DNA from: Syntrophus sp. GWC2_56_31
GTDB lineage: Bacteria; Desulfobacterota; Syntrophia; Syntrophales; UBA5619
DNA length: 33,619 nt
Reading direction: 5' to 3'
NCBI GenBank assembly: GCA_001829875.1
Contig: MICN01000059.1
Span: forward strand, 4,436-38,054
The notes under the pieces: generated by a model
Databases searched by the model: none
Seen by the model: only the letters and a program-made list of their open reading frames with translations
What the model was told of the DNA's origin: nothing
Shown here: one piece after another, positions 1 to 8,686 of the stretch
How positions within the stretch are numbered: position 1 is the first letter of the stretch
How the letters are laid out: every line of letters starts with the position of its first letter
Translations under genes and position numbers: made by a program

Positions 1-1
1 T

Positions 2-19
2 CCCCGGCTTTCGCCGGGG
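2..19. terminator. Hairpin at window edge, possible end of an upstream unit
   Basis: A perfect 7-bp inverted repeat (CCCCGGC, four-base loop TTTC, GCCGGGG) lies at the very start of the window. It could be the stem of a terminator for a gene left of the window. No T-tract follows on the plus strand, so it may serve only as an mRNA-end hairpin or belong to the other strand. Confidence 0.35.
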
Positions 20-112
20 CAGGCTTATTGCGGCGTACGCAACAGTACGCCTCATTCCTCTGAATTCGCGCGCCTTGCCTGCGGCCTTTTTACGAAGCGG
101 TCATCTTTTAGC

Positions 113-140
113 TTGACAGCGTTCGAGTATTCATAATAAA
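113..140 (+). promoter_or_regulatory. Probable sigma-70 promoter of the pyr operon
   Basis: A perfect -35 hexamer TTGACA at 113-118 is followed by an A/T-rich stretch at 132-140 that can supply a -10 box (CATAAT or TAATAA, spacing 13-15). The -35 is convincing and the -10 register is uncertain. Transcription from about 146-148 would give a leader holding the whole PyrR attenuator before pyrR. Confidence 0.5.
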
Positions 141-168
141 AGCTATCGCGTCAGCAGATGGTTGCAGA

Positions 169-203
169 CCCTTTTAATTGAATCCGGTGAGATTGAAAAG
201 GGG
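169..203 (+). promoter_or_regulatory. PyrR-binding RNA stem-loop (anti-antiterminator)
   Basis: A perfect 7-bp stem (CCCTTTT 169-175 with AAAAGGG 196-202) carries the segment AATCCGGTGAGATT at 181-194. From memory, the PyrR-binding consensus in Bacillus pyr leaders is ARUCCNGNGAGGYU, and this segment matches 13 of 14 positions. Its 3' arm (GAAAAGG, 195-201) can pair instead with the 5' arm of the downstream terminator (CCTTCTC, 245-251; six of seven pairs). That is the expected antiterminator switch. UMP-bound PyrR would hold this stem-loop and let the terminator form. The position directly upstream of pyrR strongly supports the call. Confidence 0.8.
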
Positions 204-244
204 TGATCGGTGCGGAAAGTTCAGGTTGATATGATCAAGACAAG

Positions 245-274
245 CCTTCTCACATCAGGGGAAGGTTTTTTTTT
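245..274 (+). terminator. Intrinsic terminator of the pyr attenuator
   Basis: A 7-bp stem (245-251 with 259-265, one G-U pair) with a 7-base loop is followed directly by nine T residues (266-274). It lies 26 bases before the pyrR start codon and after the PyrR-binding stem-loop. The order is the one expected for transcription attenuation of pyrimidine biosynthesis. Confidence 0.85.
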
Positions 275-290
275 AATCATTGCCGAATGA

Positions 291-839
<549 letters not shown>

Positions 840-850
840 TCCCTCAATCT

Positions 851-940
851 CGACAACCCCGTAAAAAGTAAATTTTCCCCTCCCCTGGCAGGAGGGGGTT
901 AAGGGGCGGGGGAGGGATTCTTAGAGTTTTTACGAGGTCG
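851..940. repeat. Imperfect inverted-repeat element (MITE/REP-like) between pyrR and pyrB
   Basis: The outer arms CGTAAAAA (860-867) and TTTTTACG (927-934) are perfectly complementary, and the pairing extends imperfectly outward (CGAC 851-854 with GTCG 937-940). Nested inside is a perfect 7-bp stem CCCCTCC/GGAGGGG (877-883/891-897). There is no coding potential. The outer arm TACGAGGTCGTC (931-942) recurs with one mismatch in reverse orientation at 32340-32351, which suggests a dispersed non-autonomous element. It separates pyrR from pyrB by about 150 bases inside the operon. Confidence 0.5.
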
Positions 941-987
941 TCAATATTCACCCGCGGGCCCCCCCGCACGCATTTCGAGGCTTGACC

Positions 988-1914
988 ATGAAACTCAGAA
1001 GCAAAGACATCCTCGGCATCAAGGAACTCTCCGTGGAGGAGATCACCCTCATCCTGGATACGGCGGACTCCTTCCTCGAGGTCTCGACACGGGAGATCAA
1101 GAAAGTCCCGACACTCCGCGGGAAGAGCATGATCAACCTCTTTTACGAGGCAAGCACCCGGACAAGGACCTCTTTTGAGATCGCCGCCAAGCGCCTGAGC
1201 GCCGATACGATCAACATCTCCGCCTCGACCAGCAGCGTCGTCAAGGGGGAGACCCTGATCGACACGGCAAAAAACATCGAGGCGATGAATCCGGACATCA
1301 TCGTGATCAGGCACAGCGCCGCCGGGGCGCCCCACATGCTCGCCTCACTCCTTAAGCAGTCGATCATCAACGCCGGCGACGGGGCCCACGAACACCCCAC
1401 CCAGGCGCTTCTGGACATGATGACGATCCGGTCAAGAAAAGGACGGATCGCCGGGCTCAAAGTGGCTATTGTCGGCGATATCTCCCATAGCCGCGTCGCC
1501 CGTTCCAATATCCACGGCCTGACCAAGATGGGGGCCCGTGTCTTCGTTGCGGGACCCGCGACCATGCTCCCCCGCGACATCGAGTCGCTGGGTGTTGTCG
1601 CGTACAGCCGCATCGATGAGGCGATCAGGGATGCGGACATCGTCATGATGCTTCGTATCCAGACCGAGAGGGAAAAACAGAACCTCTTCCCGTCGCTGCG
1701 CGAATATGCAACATACTTTTCCCTCAATCGAAAAAACATCGCCCTCGCCCGCGAGGATTGCATCGTCATGCACCCGGGTCCGTTGAACCGCGGAGTAGAG
1801 ATCTCCCCGGACATCGCCGATGGGCCCCATTCGGTCATCCTCGATCAGGTCACCAACGGCGTGGCCGTGCGGATGGCGCTGTTGTATCTGCTGACAGGAG
1901 GCGGCAATTCATGA
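988..1914 (+). CDS. pyrB: Aspartate carbamoyltransferase, catalytic subunit
   Basis: PyrB joins carbamoyl phosphate and aspartate to give N-carbamoylaspartate, the first committed pyrimidine step. The 308-aa length is usual for the catalytic chain. Diagnostic motifs are present: STRTRTSFE (carbamoyl-phosphate loop, about residues 53-61), [10 protein letters not shown] (about 132-141), MLRIQTER, and [12 protein letters not shown] near the C terminus. I chose ATG 988 over the in-frame TTG 982 because GAGG at 977-980 gives normal spacing. No pyrI follows, so the enzyme is probably the PyrR/PyrC-linked type without the allosteric chain. The stop overlaps the pyrC start (ATGA), implying translational coupling. 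Confidence 0.96.
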   Translation: MKLRSKDILGIKELSVEEITLILDTADSFLEVSTREIKKVPTLRGKSMINLFYEASTRTRTSFEIAAKRLSADTINISASTSSVVKGETLIDTAKNIEAMNPDIIVIRHSAAGAPHMLASLLKQSIINAGDGAHEHPTQALLDMMTIRSRKGRIAGLKVAIVGDISHSRVARSNIHGLTKMGARVFVAGPATMLPRDIESLGVVAYSRIDEAIRDADIVMMLRIQTEREKQNLFPSLREYATYFSLNRKNIALAREDCIVMHPGPLNRGVEISPDIADGPHSVILDQVTNGVAVRMALLYLLTGGGNS

Positions 1915-3197
1915 CTCTCTTACTGAAAGGCGGCAGGGTGGTCGATCCCTCCCGGAAGGTCGACGGCGTAGCCGACCTGCTTATCGAGAACGGGAAAATC
2001 GTTTCCTCCGGCAAGGCGCTCCCGAAAGGGAAAAAGAGTCCAGATCCGGAGGTGCTCGATCTCCGGGACAAGTGGGTCGTTCCCGGCCTGATCGATATGC
2101 ACACCCATCTGCGCGAACCGGGATTCGAATATAAAGAGACCATCGCTTCCGGCAGCGAGGCCGCCGTTGCAGGCGGCTTTAGCTCCATCGCCTGCATGCC
2201 CAATACGGACCCCATAAACGACAGCCGGTCCGTTACCGAATTCATCCGGAGAAAAGCGACGGAATGCGGCCTGGCGAATGTCTATCCGATTGCGGCGATC
2301 ACCGTGAAGTCGGAAGGTTCTCTCCTCAGCGAATTCTGGGATCTCAAGGATGCCGGCGCCATCGGCTTCTCCGACGACGGGAAATCGGTCATGAATGCCT
2401 CCCTGATACGCAGGGCGCTGGAATACGCCGCTTCGCTGAACATGCCGGTCATCGTCCACTGCGAGGACAAAAACCTCTCCGCCGGCGGGGTGATGCACGA
2501 GGGGGCCGTGGCTACGGAGCTGGGGCTTGCCGGCATCCCGGCGATCGCCGAAGACGTCATGGTCGCCCGGGATCTTCTCCTTGCCGAATACACCGGGGCG
2601 GCGCTGCACATTGCCCATGTGAGCACCGCCGGGGCGGTCCGCCTGATCCGCGAAGCGAAGTCCCGCGGCGTCCGCGTCACCGCCGAAACCGCGCCCCATT
2701 ACTTTTCCCTGACCGATGAGGCCCTCCGCGGTTTCGACACGAACACCAAGGTCTACCCGCCGCTCCGGAGCTTTGAAGATTGCAGGGCCATCCGGGAGGG
2801 ACTCTCCGACGGGACGCTCGACGTCATTGCGAGCGATCATGCCCCCCACGCCCGAACCGACAAGGAGGTCGAATTCGACTACGCGGCAACCGGTCTGACG
2901 GGGCTCGAGACCTCGTTTGCCCTCTCGCTGCGGCTTGTCGCCGACGGCGTCCTCGCCTTTCCGGACCTGATCGAAAAGATGACCATCAACCCGGCGCGCA
3001 TCCTCCGCATCCCCAAAGGCACGCTCGCCGCCGGCGCAGACGCCGATATAACCGTCATCGATCCCGACAGGGAGTGGACCGTCGACCGCACTCTCTTTCA
3101 TTCCCGCGGCAAAAACTCCCCCTTTCACGGCTGGGTCATGAAAGGCAAACCGGTCATGACCATCGTCGGAGGCGTCATCCGGTATCGTGATGTATAA
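1911..3197 (+). CDS. pyrC: Dihydroorotase (multifunctional complex type)
   Basis: This 428-aa zinc amidohydrolase cyclises N-carbamoylaspartate to dihydroorotate. Motifs in order are [10 protein letters not shown] (zinc HxH, about residue 62), [40 protein letters not shown] and IASDHAPH (metal Asp). This is the long type I/II dihydroorotase architecture. The start is ATG 1911, which overlaps the pyrB stop by four bases and is preceded by AGGAGG at 1896-1901. An upstream in-frame extension within pyrB is not real. The full metal-ligand set suggests an active enzyme. It is the third gene of the pyr operon, and its end overlaps recO. Confidence 0.96.
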   Translation: MTLLLKGGRVVDPSRKVDGVADLLIENGKIVSSGKALPKGKKSPDPEVLDLRDKWVVPGLIDMHTHLREPGFEYKETIASGSEAAVAGGFSSIACMPNTDPINDSRSVTEFIRRKATECGLANVYPIAAITVKSEGSLLSEFWDLKDAGAIGFSDDGKSVMNASLIRRALEYAASLNMPVIVHCEDKNLSAGGVMHEGAVATELGLAGIPAIAEDVMVARDLLLAEYTGAALHIAHVSTAGAVRLIREAKSRGVRVTAETAPHYFSLTDEALRGFDTNTKVYPPLRSFEDCRAIREGLSDGTLDVIASDHAPHARTDKEVEFDYAATGLTGLETSFALSLRLVADGVLAFPDLIEKMTINPARILRIPKGTLAAGADADITVIDPDREWTVDRTLFHSRGKNSPFHGWVMKGKPVMTIVGGVIRYRDV

Positions 3198-3987
3198 CAA
3201 AATGATGAAGGCAAGAACCCAGCACCGGACCGAAGCGATCGTCCTGCGCCTGCTCGACTATGGTGAATCCGACCGGATCGTCACCTTCTACACCGCCGGA
3301 TTCGGGAAGCTCCGGGGAATCGCCAAAGGGGCGAGGCGGAGCCGGAAGCGGTTCGCCAACGCCCTCGAGCCTTTTTCCTGCTCGCAGATCCTTTTTTCCA
3401 GTCGGGGGCCCGACAGCCTGGCCCTGATCGAGGGGTCGGACGTGATCGCTCATTTTCCCGCGATTCGCGCCGACCTGGAAAAGACGCTGAGCGCCTCCTA
3501 TCTGATCGACCTGACCGACCGGTTCACTTTGGAAGACAAGAAAAACGAGGCGTTGTTCTCACTCCTGCATGGATTTCTCAAGATAATCGAAACCGGACCC
3601 GTGACGGAGGCGATCCTCCGCTTTTTCGAGATCCGCCTCCTGAAGCTCTCCGGGTACGACCCTTTGCTGGATCACTGCCTGATCTGCAAAGCGCCGCTTG
3701 AAAAAGAGCAAACCTACCGGTTCAAAGCGGCAGACGGCGGGCTGACCTGCATGGCCTGCCGTCCCGACAGCCAGGGCGCGATCCCCGTCTCCCTGGGAAC
3801 GATCCGGACGCTGCTTTTGGGACGCGAGATGGAGATCGACCGGCTGGGCCGGCTCCTGCTTTCGGATCGGTCCGCCGACGAAAGCCGGCAGCTCCTCGCC
3901 CACTTCATCCGGCACATCCTCGGGCGGGAGCTGAAATCGGTGCATGTCCTCAATGAAATTCGATCAATGGGGGAATTTAGTCGATAA
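3190..3987 (+). CDS. recO: DNA repair protein RecO
   Basis: RecO is a recombination mediator that works with RecR and RecF to load RecA on SSB-coated DNA. The 265-aa protein has the N-terminal OB-fold signature (TEAIVLRLLDYGESDRIVTFYT, about residues 14-35) and the C-terminal zinc-finger region with CLIC at about 160-163 and CMAC about 30 residues later. The start could be GTG 3187, ATG 3190 or ATG 3202/3205. I chose ATG 3190, which overlaps the pyrC stop. The tight packing suggests it is co-transcribed with pyrC. It is adjacent to, and probably read through into, the AOR gene 13 bases downstream. Confidence 0.93.
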   Translation: MYNKMMKARTQHRTEAIVLRLLDYGESDRIVTFYTAGFGKLRGIAKGARRSRKRFANALEPFSCSQILFSSRGPDSLALIEGSDVIAHFPAIRADLEKTLSASYLIDLTDRFTLEDKKNEALFSLLHGFLKIIETGPVTEAILRFFEIRLLKLSGYDPLLDHCLICKAPLEKEQTYRFKAADGGLTCMACRPDSQGAIPVSLGTIRTLLLGREMEIDRLGRLLLSDRSADESRQLLAHFIRHILGRELKSVHVLNEIRSMGEFSR

Positions 3988-4000
3988 AGGAGAAAAAAAC

Positions 4001-5854
4001 ATGAAAACAGATTTGACACGTATCGGTTATGCAGGGAAAATAGTGCGGATCGATCTTTCCAGCGGGAACGCCTCGTCGGAGGACTTGAGTCTGGATACCG
4101 TTAAAAAATGGGTGGGCGGCGTCGGCCTGGGGACAAAGTACCTTTATGAGGAAGTTCCTCCGGGGATAGAATGGGATGATGCGGAAAACCGATTGATCTG
4201 GACGACGGGACCGCTGGCGGGAACCGATGTTCCGGGCGCCGCAGCGATCAACATCATGGCGAAAGGCCCGATGACGAATCTTGCGGGAGCGTCCCAGGCA
4301 AACGGGTTCTTCGGCGCCTATCTGAAATTCTCCGGATACGACGGGATCATATTCCAGGGCAAATCCGCGAAGCTGGTCTACGCGGTGATCAAAGACGGCA
4401 AGGCAACGCTTCACGATGCACAGCACCTTGCGGGAAAGGATGTCAACGAAACCGAGCGTCAGATCCGATCCGATCTGGGTGTGAAACAGAGGGATGTCAG
4501 CATTTTCGGTATCGGACCCGCCGGTGAGAATCTGGTTCGCTATGCCTGCATCACGGGCGATGAAGGCCACGTTGCAGGGCATAACGGTATCGGGGCGGTG
4601 ATGGGTTCGAAGAATCTCAAAGCGGTCGTGGCGTACCGGGCAAAACCCGCGTTCGGCGTTGTCAATCCGGGATTGCTCAAGGAGAAAGCCAGAGAGATGC
4701 TCGATTATGCAAAGACCCGCGCGGGAGGGCAATATTTTCTATGGGGCACCGGTGGAAGCTTTTCGAATATCCACAGCGGTGGATCCCTGCCGGTCAGGAA
4801 TTACACCACGAACATTTTCCCCGAACACGAGAAAATGGGCGGCCAGTATATGAGAACCCATTTCAAAGTCCGCTCAAGACCCTGTTATAAATGCGGCCTT
4901 GCCCACGTCAAGGAAGTCACCGTCACGGAAGGGCGTTACACGGGGTTTGTCGGAGAAGAGCCCGAATACGAGCAGCTCTCGGCGTGGGGCCCCCAGATCG
5001 GCAACACGGACCTGGGCGCTGTCGTGATGCTCGCCAATGAGGTGGACAAGCTGGGGATAGATTGTAACGAAGCGAGCTGGGTGGTCGGTTGGGCCATGGA
5101 ATGCTTCGAGAAGGGGGTCTTTACACCCAAGGAGACCGACGGTCTCGATCTTTCCTGGGGAAATGTGGAGTCGGTCAAGGAACTTCTCAACCGTATCGTT
5201 CGAAGAGAGGGAACTCTCGGGAACCTCCTTGCCGAAGGCGTGATGCGGGCCTCCCAGGCGATAGGAGGAGAAGCGGCGGACTGGGCCGTCTATACCCAAA
5301 AGGGCGCTGCGCCAAGAGGCCATGATCATCGGGGGAAAACCCGATGGTTCGAACTTTTTGACACGTGTTTATCCAACACCGGCACCATCGAGGCGACCTG
5401 GGCCGGCGTACAACCGGAGATGGTGGATATGGAACCGGTCAAGGATCATTTCTCACACGAGGAGGTCTCCACATTCAACGCCAAATACAACGGCATCCGG
5501 CAATTCGACGATTGTGTCGGAACCTGCCGGCTGGTATCGCCCGCCCCCAAAATGGTCCTGGAATGCTTCAATGCGGTGACCGGCTGGAACTGGACCCTCG
5601 AAGACGCCTTTATTTTGGGACAGCGTACCGTCAACCAGCTCAGGATGTTCAACGTCCGGCACGGTCTGAAGAAAGAATTCGAGCGTCCTTCCGCCCGCTA
5701 CGGTTCCGTACCGGTGGATGGTCCGGCGAAGGGGGTGAACATCATGGAAAAATGGGACTGGATGATAGAGAATTATTACACCCTGATGGGATGGGATCCC
5801 AAAACCGGAAAACCTACGGCGGAGACATTAAGCAGGCTGGGTATCGGAGAGTAA
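4001..5854 (+). CDS. Aldehyde:ferredoxin oxidoreductase family protein (tungsten/molybdenum pterin enzyme)
   Basis: This 617-aa protein belongs to the AOR family, whose members oxidise aldehydes to carboxylates with ferredoxin, or in BamB-type members act on aryl-CoA. The N terminus (YAGKIVRIDLSSGN), the pterin-binding segments (ASQANGFFGAYLKFSGYDGIIFQGKS and GIGAVMGSKNLKAVV) and the C-terminal YYTLMGWDPKTGKPT segment are typical. In place of the usual CxxCxxxC cluster motif there is C295-x2-C298-x3-H302, with C505/C509 (DDCVGTC) as candidates for the last ligand. The start ATG 4001 follows AAAGGAG at 3986-3992. It lies 13 bases after recO, so it may be transcribed with the pyr genes. Substrate is unknown. 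The family is certain, the specific reaction is not. Confidence 0.9.
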   Translation: MKTDLTRIGYAGKIVRIDLSSGNASSEDLSLDTVKKWVGGVGLGTKYLYEEVPPGIEWDDAENRLIWTTGPLAGTDVPGAAAINIMAKGPMTNLAGASQANGFFGAYLKFSGYDGIIFQGKSAKLVYAVIKDGKATLHDAQHLAGKDVNETERQIRSDLGVKQRDVSIFGIGPAGENLVRYACITGDEGHVAGHNGIGAVMGSKNLKAVVAYRAKPAFGVVNPGLLKEKAREMLDYAKTRAGGQYFLWGTGGSFSNIHSGGSLPVRNYTTNIFPEHEKMGGQYMRTHFKVRSRPCYKCGLAHVKEVTVTEGRYTGFVGEEPEYEQLSAWGPQIGNTDLGAVVMLANEVDKLGIDCNEASWVVGWAMECFEKGVFTPKETDGLDLSWGNVESVKELLNRIVRREGTLGNLLAEGVMRASQAIGGEAADWAVYTQKGAAPRGHDHRGKTRWFELFDTCLSNTGTIEATWAGVQPEMVDMEPVKDHFSHEEVSTFNAKYNGIRQFDDCVGTCRLVSPAPKMVLECFNAVTGWNWTLEDAFILGQRTVNQLRMFNVRHGLKKEFERPSARYGSVPVDGPAKGVNIMEKWDWMIENYYTLMGWDPKTGKPTAETLSRLGIGE

Positions 5855-5861
5855 CAAGCTT

Positions 5862-6011
5862 GATTTCCGGCAGCACTTCCAGAAGATGGGCTGTGTAGTC
5901 GATAACCGCGCCCCCGTGGTTTGAAAGGAGGTAGAGCGCGGGATCTACCCGGTTGGTGGCGGTACGGTGCGATGCGTAACGTAATTTTTGTGGTCACCCA
6001 ACCCTTCGAAT
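5862..6011 (-). pseudogene. Possible short coding remnant between convergent genes
   Basis: The gap 5855-6038 between the convergent AOR and GT9 genes has no complete gene. On the minus strand one frame reads a coding-looking stretch of about 32 residues (DPALYLLSNHGG, then AVIDYTAHLLEVLPEIKLV) with a GC-rich third-position bias. It has no start codon and a stop (TGA) about 20 codons upstream of the DPAL segment. It may be the remains of a fourth gene of the polysaccharide operon. I do not recognise a family. The competing plus-strand reading ends in a stop after about 22 codons. Confidence 0.25.
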
Positions 6012-6038
6012 GGTAACTTATCAATTTGGAGGTCATCC

Positions 6039-7151
6039 TTAAAGCCGGTTTAACATCGCCCCCATGACTTCGTCGGGAGTGATCGTATCCATGCAGTTCG
6101 GCGTCACTTCGCAATCGGTGAGATAGCAGGTGCGGCATCCTTTGGCGACGAGCTTGTCGCCATTGCCGTAGAGCTCGATTTCCGCCGCGCTGGTCGGACC
6201 GAAAAGGGCGACCACCGGCACGCCGAGCGCGCACGCCACGTGCAGGCATAGCGTATCTCCGGTGACCACAGCGGCGCATGCGCCCACAAGTGCGATGAGC
6301 TCCCTGAGAGTCCGGTCGTGGCCGGAAGAAACGACACTCGGGGGGAGTTTGGAGAGCATTCTGCCGATCAGCTCCCTCTCAAAAGGGCCGCCGATCAGCA
6401 GCAGCCTGAAGTCGGGCCGCGTCAGAACGCTCCCGGCGAACGCGAGCATATGCTCCTCCGTCCAGCGTTTTCGCTTCCAGCGCCCTCCGCCGCCCAGGTT
6501 CAGCCCGATGACCCTCTCCCCACCCCGCACCCCGGCTCCGGAAAGGAACTCCCCCGCCCACTCTCTCTCGGCGCGTGTCGTCTCGAGCACGATTCTCTGC
6601 CGCGCATACGCCATCCCGCACATCTCATAGACAATCTGCTGATACGTTTTTGTGTTCTTTTTTTTCAGATCGTCGAATGCCCCCATCTGGAGCCACTCCA
6701 CAGCCTCGGGATTCGCCGGTTGCACGCTCCCCCGTTCGTCGAGCGTCATGCCGAGTTTCACTGCACAATTGGCCGCCGCGGCGAGGGCCGCGGTGAATTT
6801 GTCGGCATCGGGGTTGATCACCAGATCGAAACGCTCCACTCCCAATCGCGCCAGGGCGTCATTCTCGACCGTCCAGATCTCGCTCACAAAAGCGTTGTTC
6901 AAAAACAGATCTCGCGTGCGGGCCCGGGTCACCCAGATGATCTCAGCGTCGGGATATTTTTCGCGGAGCCCCGGCAGCAGGCAGGTGGTGCGCAGGACAT
7001 CGCCCACCGCGTCGAGTTTGATGATGAGAATTCGGAAGTTCTTGGGTGCGTAGTGGACGCACCCGGGGCAGGTCGTGCCGTCCGCCTTGTTGAACGTACA
7101 GGGCCGGCTTCCCGGAAAGTGGCGGCAATCGCTCTTGAGTATGGTGTTTAT
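6039..7151 (-). CDS. Glycosyltransferase family 9 (heptosyltransferase-like) with Cys-rich N terminus and ATA start
   Basis: GT9 enzymes add heptose or other sugars to lipopolysaccharide core or related glycans at the inner membrane. Visible signatures are ILIIKLDAVGDVLRTT (about residues 41-56), GLNLGGGGRWKRKRW, and VVTGDTLCLHVACALGVPVVALFGPT near the C terminus. The obvious start, GTG 7007, would cut the first beta strand in half. The reading frame stays open upstream to a position only one base after the epimerase stop, where ATA 7151 follows AAGGAG at 8-base spacing. This N-terminal extension contains four cysteines (C9, C18, C28, C31), and the C-terminal part has another four (CRTCYLTDCEVTPNC). 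I therefore annotate 370 aa with ATA as start. A conventional caller would begin at 7007. Confidence 0.85.
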   Translation of the reverse strand: MNTILKSDCRHFPGSRPCTFNKADGTTCPGCVHYAPKNFRILIIKLDAVGDVLRTTCLLPGLREKYPDAEIIWVTRARTRDLFLNNAFVSEIWTVENDALARLGVERFDLVINPDADKFTAALAAAANCAVKLGMTLDERGSVQPANPEAVEWLQMGAFDDLKKKNTKTYQQIVYEMCGMAYARQRIVLETTRAEREWAGEFLSGAGVRGGERVIGLNLGGGGRWKRKRWTEEHMLAFAGSVLTRPDFRLLLIGGPFERELIGRMLSKLPPSVVSSGHDRTLRELIALVGACAAVVTGDTLCLHVACALGVPVVALFGPTSAAEIELYGNGDKLVAKGCRTCYLTDCEVTPNCMDTITPDEVMGAMLNRL

Positions 7152-7152
7152 C

Positions 7153-8574
7153 TTAGAAGCTCCTTTCGAGCTGGGATTCGTCCACTCCGAACCCGAGAAT
7201 CTCGTGACTCAACCGGTGGGACGACGCATTCGAAGCCGTATGCGGTTCTATGGCATCGGCGAACTTCCGGCCCTGATTCTCGCCGTACAGGGGTATCGCG
7301 CCTTCGAGCTTCGCCAGAATGGACCGGTCTTCGACGATCGTTGCGACCGCCCTTTCGAGAAAACCGGCGCTGATCGGCGGAACCAGCACATTCCCGTGAT
7401 TCCCCATGACCGTCTCGGGCCGGTCGGTGTTGAACCGGCAGGTGATGCAGGGTTTGCCGAGCATGTTCATGTCCTCCTGAATTCCGCCGCTGTCGGTCCA
7501 TGCCGCCAGGCAGTGCTCGGAGGAATAGAATTCCACTACGTGTCCGTAGGCGGGCCACACTTCGGTCGCGAGGAAGTTGGGCATCTTTTTGAGCTTCTCG
7601 AACCGGTCTTCGAGACCCCAGCGGCCGATCGCATGCCTGGTGGCGTTCATCATGACCAGCGTGATCAGATGCCGCCTCTCGACCAGTCTTTCCAAAGCCT
7701 CGAAAATGGCGGTGAACCTGCGATGGCCGAGATTCTCCTTGCGGTGGATATCGAGCCTGATCCAGCGTCCCTCCGCCAGCCTGGGATGAATCTCGAACAC
7801 GCTGGGAACCGGCCGCTCCTGGAGCTTGAGCTTCAGCGCGTCCACGACAACGCCGCCCGTCAGGTAGATATGGTCTTCGGGATATCCCTCCCGAAGCAGG
7901 TGCTGCCTGTTGAGCTCGACAGGGGCCATGTGATGCTCGCAGCCGGCAGCGGAAACATAGGTATCCCACTGCTCGGGGAAGGGCTCCGTTCGCATCAGCC
8001 GCCACTCCCCGTTCCATTGTCCTTCCATGAATTCGGGCATGGCGATCGCCTCGCTCATATGCTCGAAGATCACGGGCGACATCGATCTCAGTCCTGCTTC
8101 GTTCTGTATCGATTTTTCGCCGCGGGTGAACATCCAGGCAGCGGGAATGATGGGGCAGAGTATCGTGTCGCCGTTCACCACGGGAACAACCGCCACATCG
8201 GGCCATTTGTCCTTGAGCCAATTGGCGACCCGTGTGGTTTTGTAGAACAGCTCGCCCGATTTCTGCGCGAGATCGCCCCTGAGCTGCAGATTGAACGCCA
8301 CATGCGCTTCGAACCCGAACTCCATCAGACCATACGTCAGCGTGCTGTCGTAATGCTGGTTTGCGTCGATCACGAACATGGGGATGCCCCGATGACGGCA
8401 CGCCGTCATGGCGCCATATACTTTATTGAAACAGGGTTTTGTCCCGACCACGAAGGCCAGCACCCACGACCGTTTCGCCCTGCCGTCGGACATCGCCGCT
8501 TCCACGACGTCTTGATCAACCACAATAGGCAAACTCGATGGATAGAAATCGGACAGTTCAACTCTACCAGACAT
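7153..8574 (-). CDS. UDP-N-acetylglucosamine 2-epimerase-like protein (WecB family) with insertion
   Basis: The fold is the GT-B-like non-hydrolysing UDP-GlcNAc 2-epimerase, which supplies UDP-ManNAc for surface polysaccharide. Family marks are FVVGTKP near the N terminus, NGDT, EAGLRS, LTGGVVVDAL, DIHRKENLG and TDSGGIQED followed by CRFNTDRPETVMGNHG. At 473 aa it is about 100 residues longer than usual. The extra length is an N-terminal segment of about 35 residues and an insertion of about 60 residues after EAGLRS, where the normal PEExNR motif is not evident. Function may thus differ from plain WecB. It is the middle gene of the minus-strand operon, and its 3' end carries the ribosome site for the GT9 gene. 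Confidence 0.8.
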   Translation of the reverse strand: MSGRVELSDFYPSSLPIVVDQDVVEAAMSDGRAKRSWVLAFVVGTKPCFNKVYGAMTACRHRGIPMFVIDANQHYDSTLTYGLMEFGFEAHVAFNLQLRGDLAQKSGELFYKTTRVANWLKDKWPDVAVVPVVNGDTILCPIIPAAWMFTRGEKSIQNEAGLRSMSPVIFEHMSEAIAMPEFMEGQWNGEWRLMRTEPFPEQWDTYVSAAGCEHHMAPVELNRQHLLREGYPEDHIYLTGGVVVDALKLKLQERPVPSVFEIHPRLAEGRWIRLDIHRKENLGHRRFTAIFEALERLVERRHLITLVMMNATRHAIGRWGLEDRFEKLKKMPNFLATEVWPAYGHVVEFYSSEHCLAAWTDSGGIQEDMNMLGKPCITCRFNTDRPETVMGNHGNVLVPPISAGFLERAVATIVEDRSILAKLEGAIPLYGENQGRKFADAIEPHTASNASSHRLSHEILGFGVDESQLERSF

Positions 8575-8647
8575 TTATGGTCCTTTCTTTACTCGATCAC
8601 TCGACCGCGGCGGGATCGTCTATATACCCCGGTGTCCCTATTGAAAG

Positions 8648-8677
8648 CGAAGCCCCCCGCTCACGGGGCGGGGCTTC
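8648..8677 (-). terminator. GC-rich hairpin between the GT2 and epimerase genes
   Basis: GAAGCCCC (8648-8655) and GGGGCTTC (8670-8677) form an 8-bp perfect stem with further G-C pairs inside. On the minus strand it follows the GT2 stop by nine bases and is followed by a short T-rich stretch (CTTTCA). It may be a leaky terminator or an mRNA-stabilising hairpin that lowers expression of the two downstream genes. Confidence 0.45.
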
Positions 8678-8686
8678 CCGGGTGTG

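Noticed and set aside
1920-3200. Long open frame (426 codons) on the minus strand
   Set aside because: It is antisense to pyrC, with low-complexity Gly/Asp/Arg-rich composition typical of GC-rich shadow frames and no family motifs.
6318-7373. Plus-strand frame of 351 codons opposite the GT9 gene
   Set aside because: It is antisense to a gene with clear GT9 motifs and has no motifs of its own.
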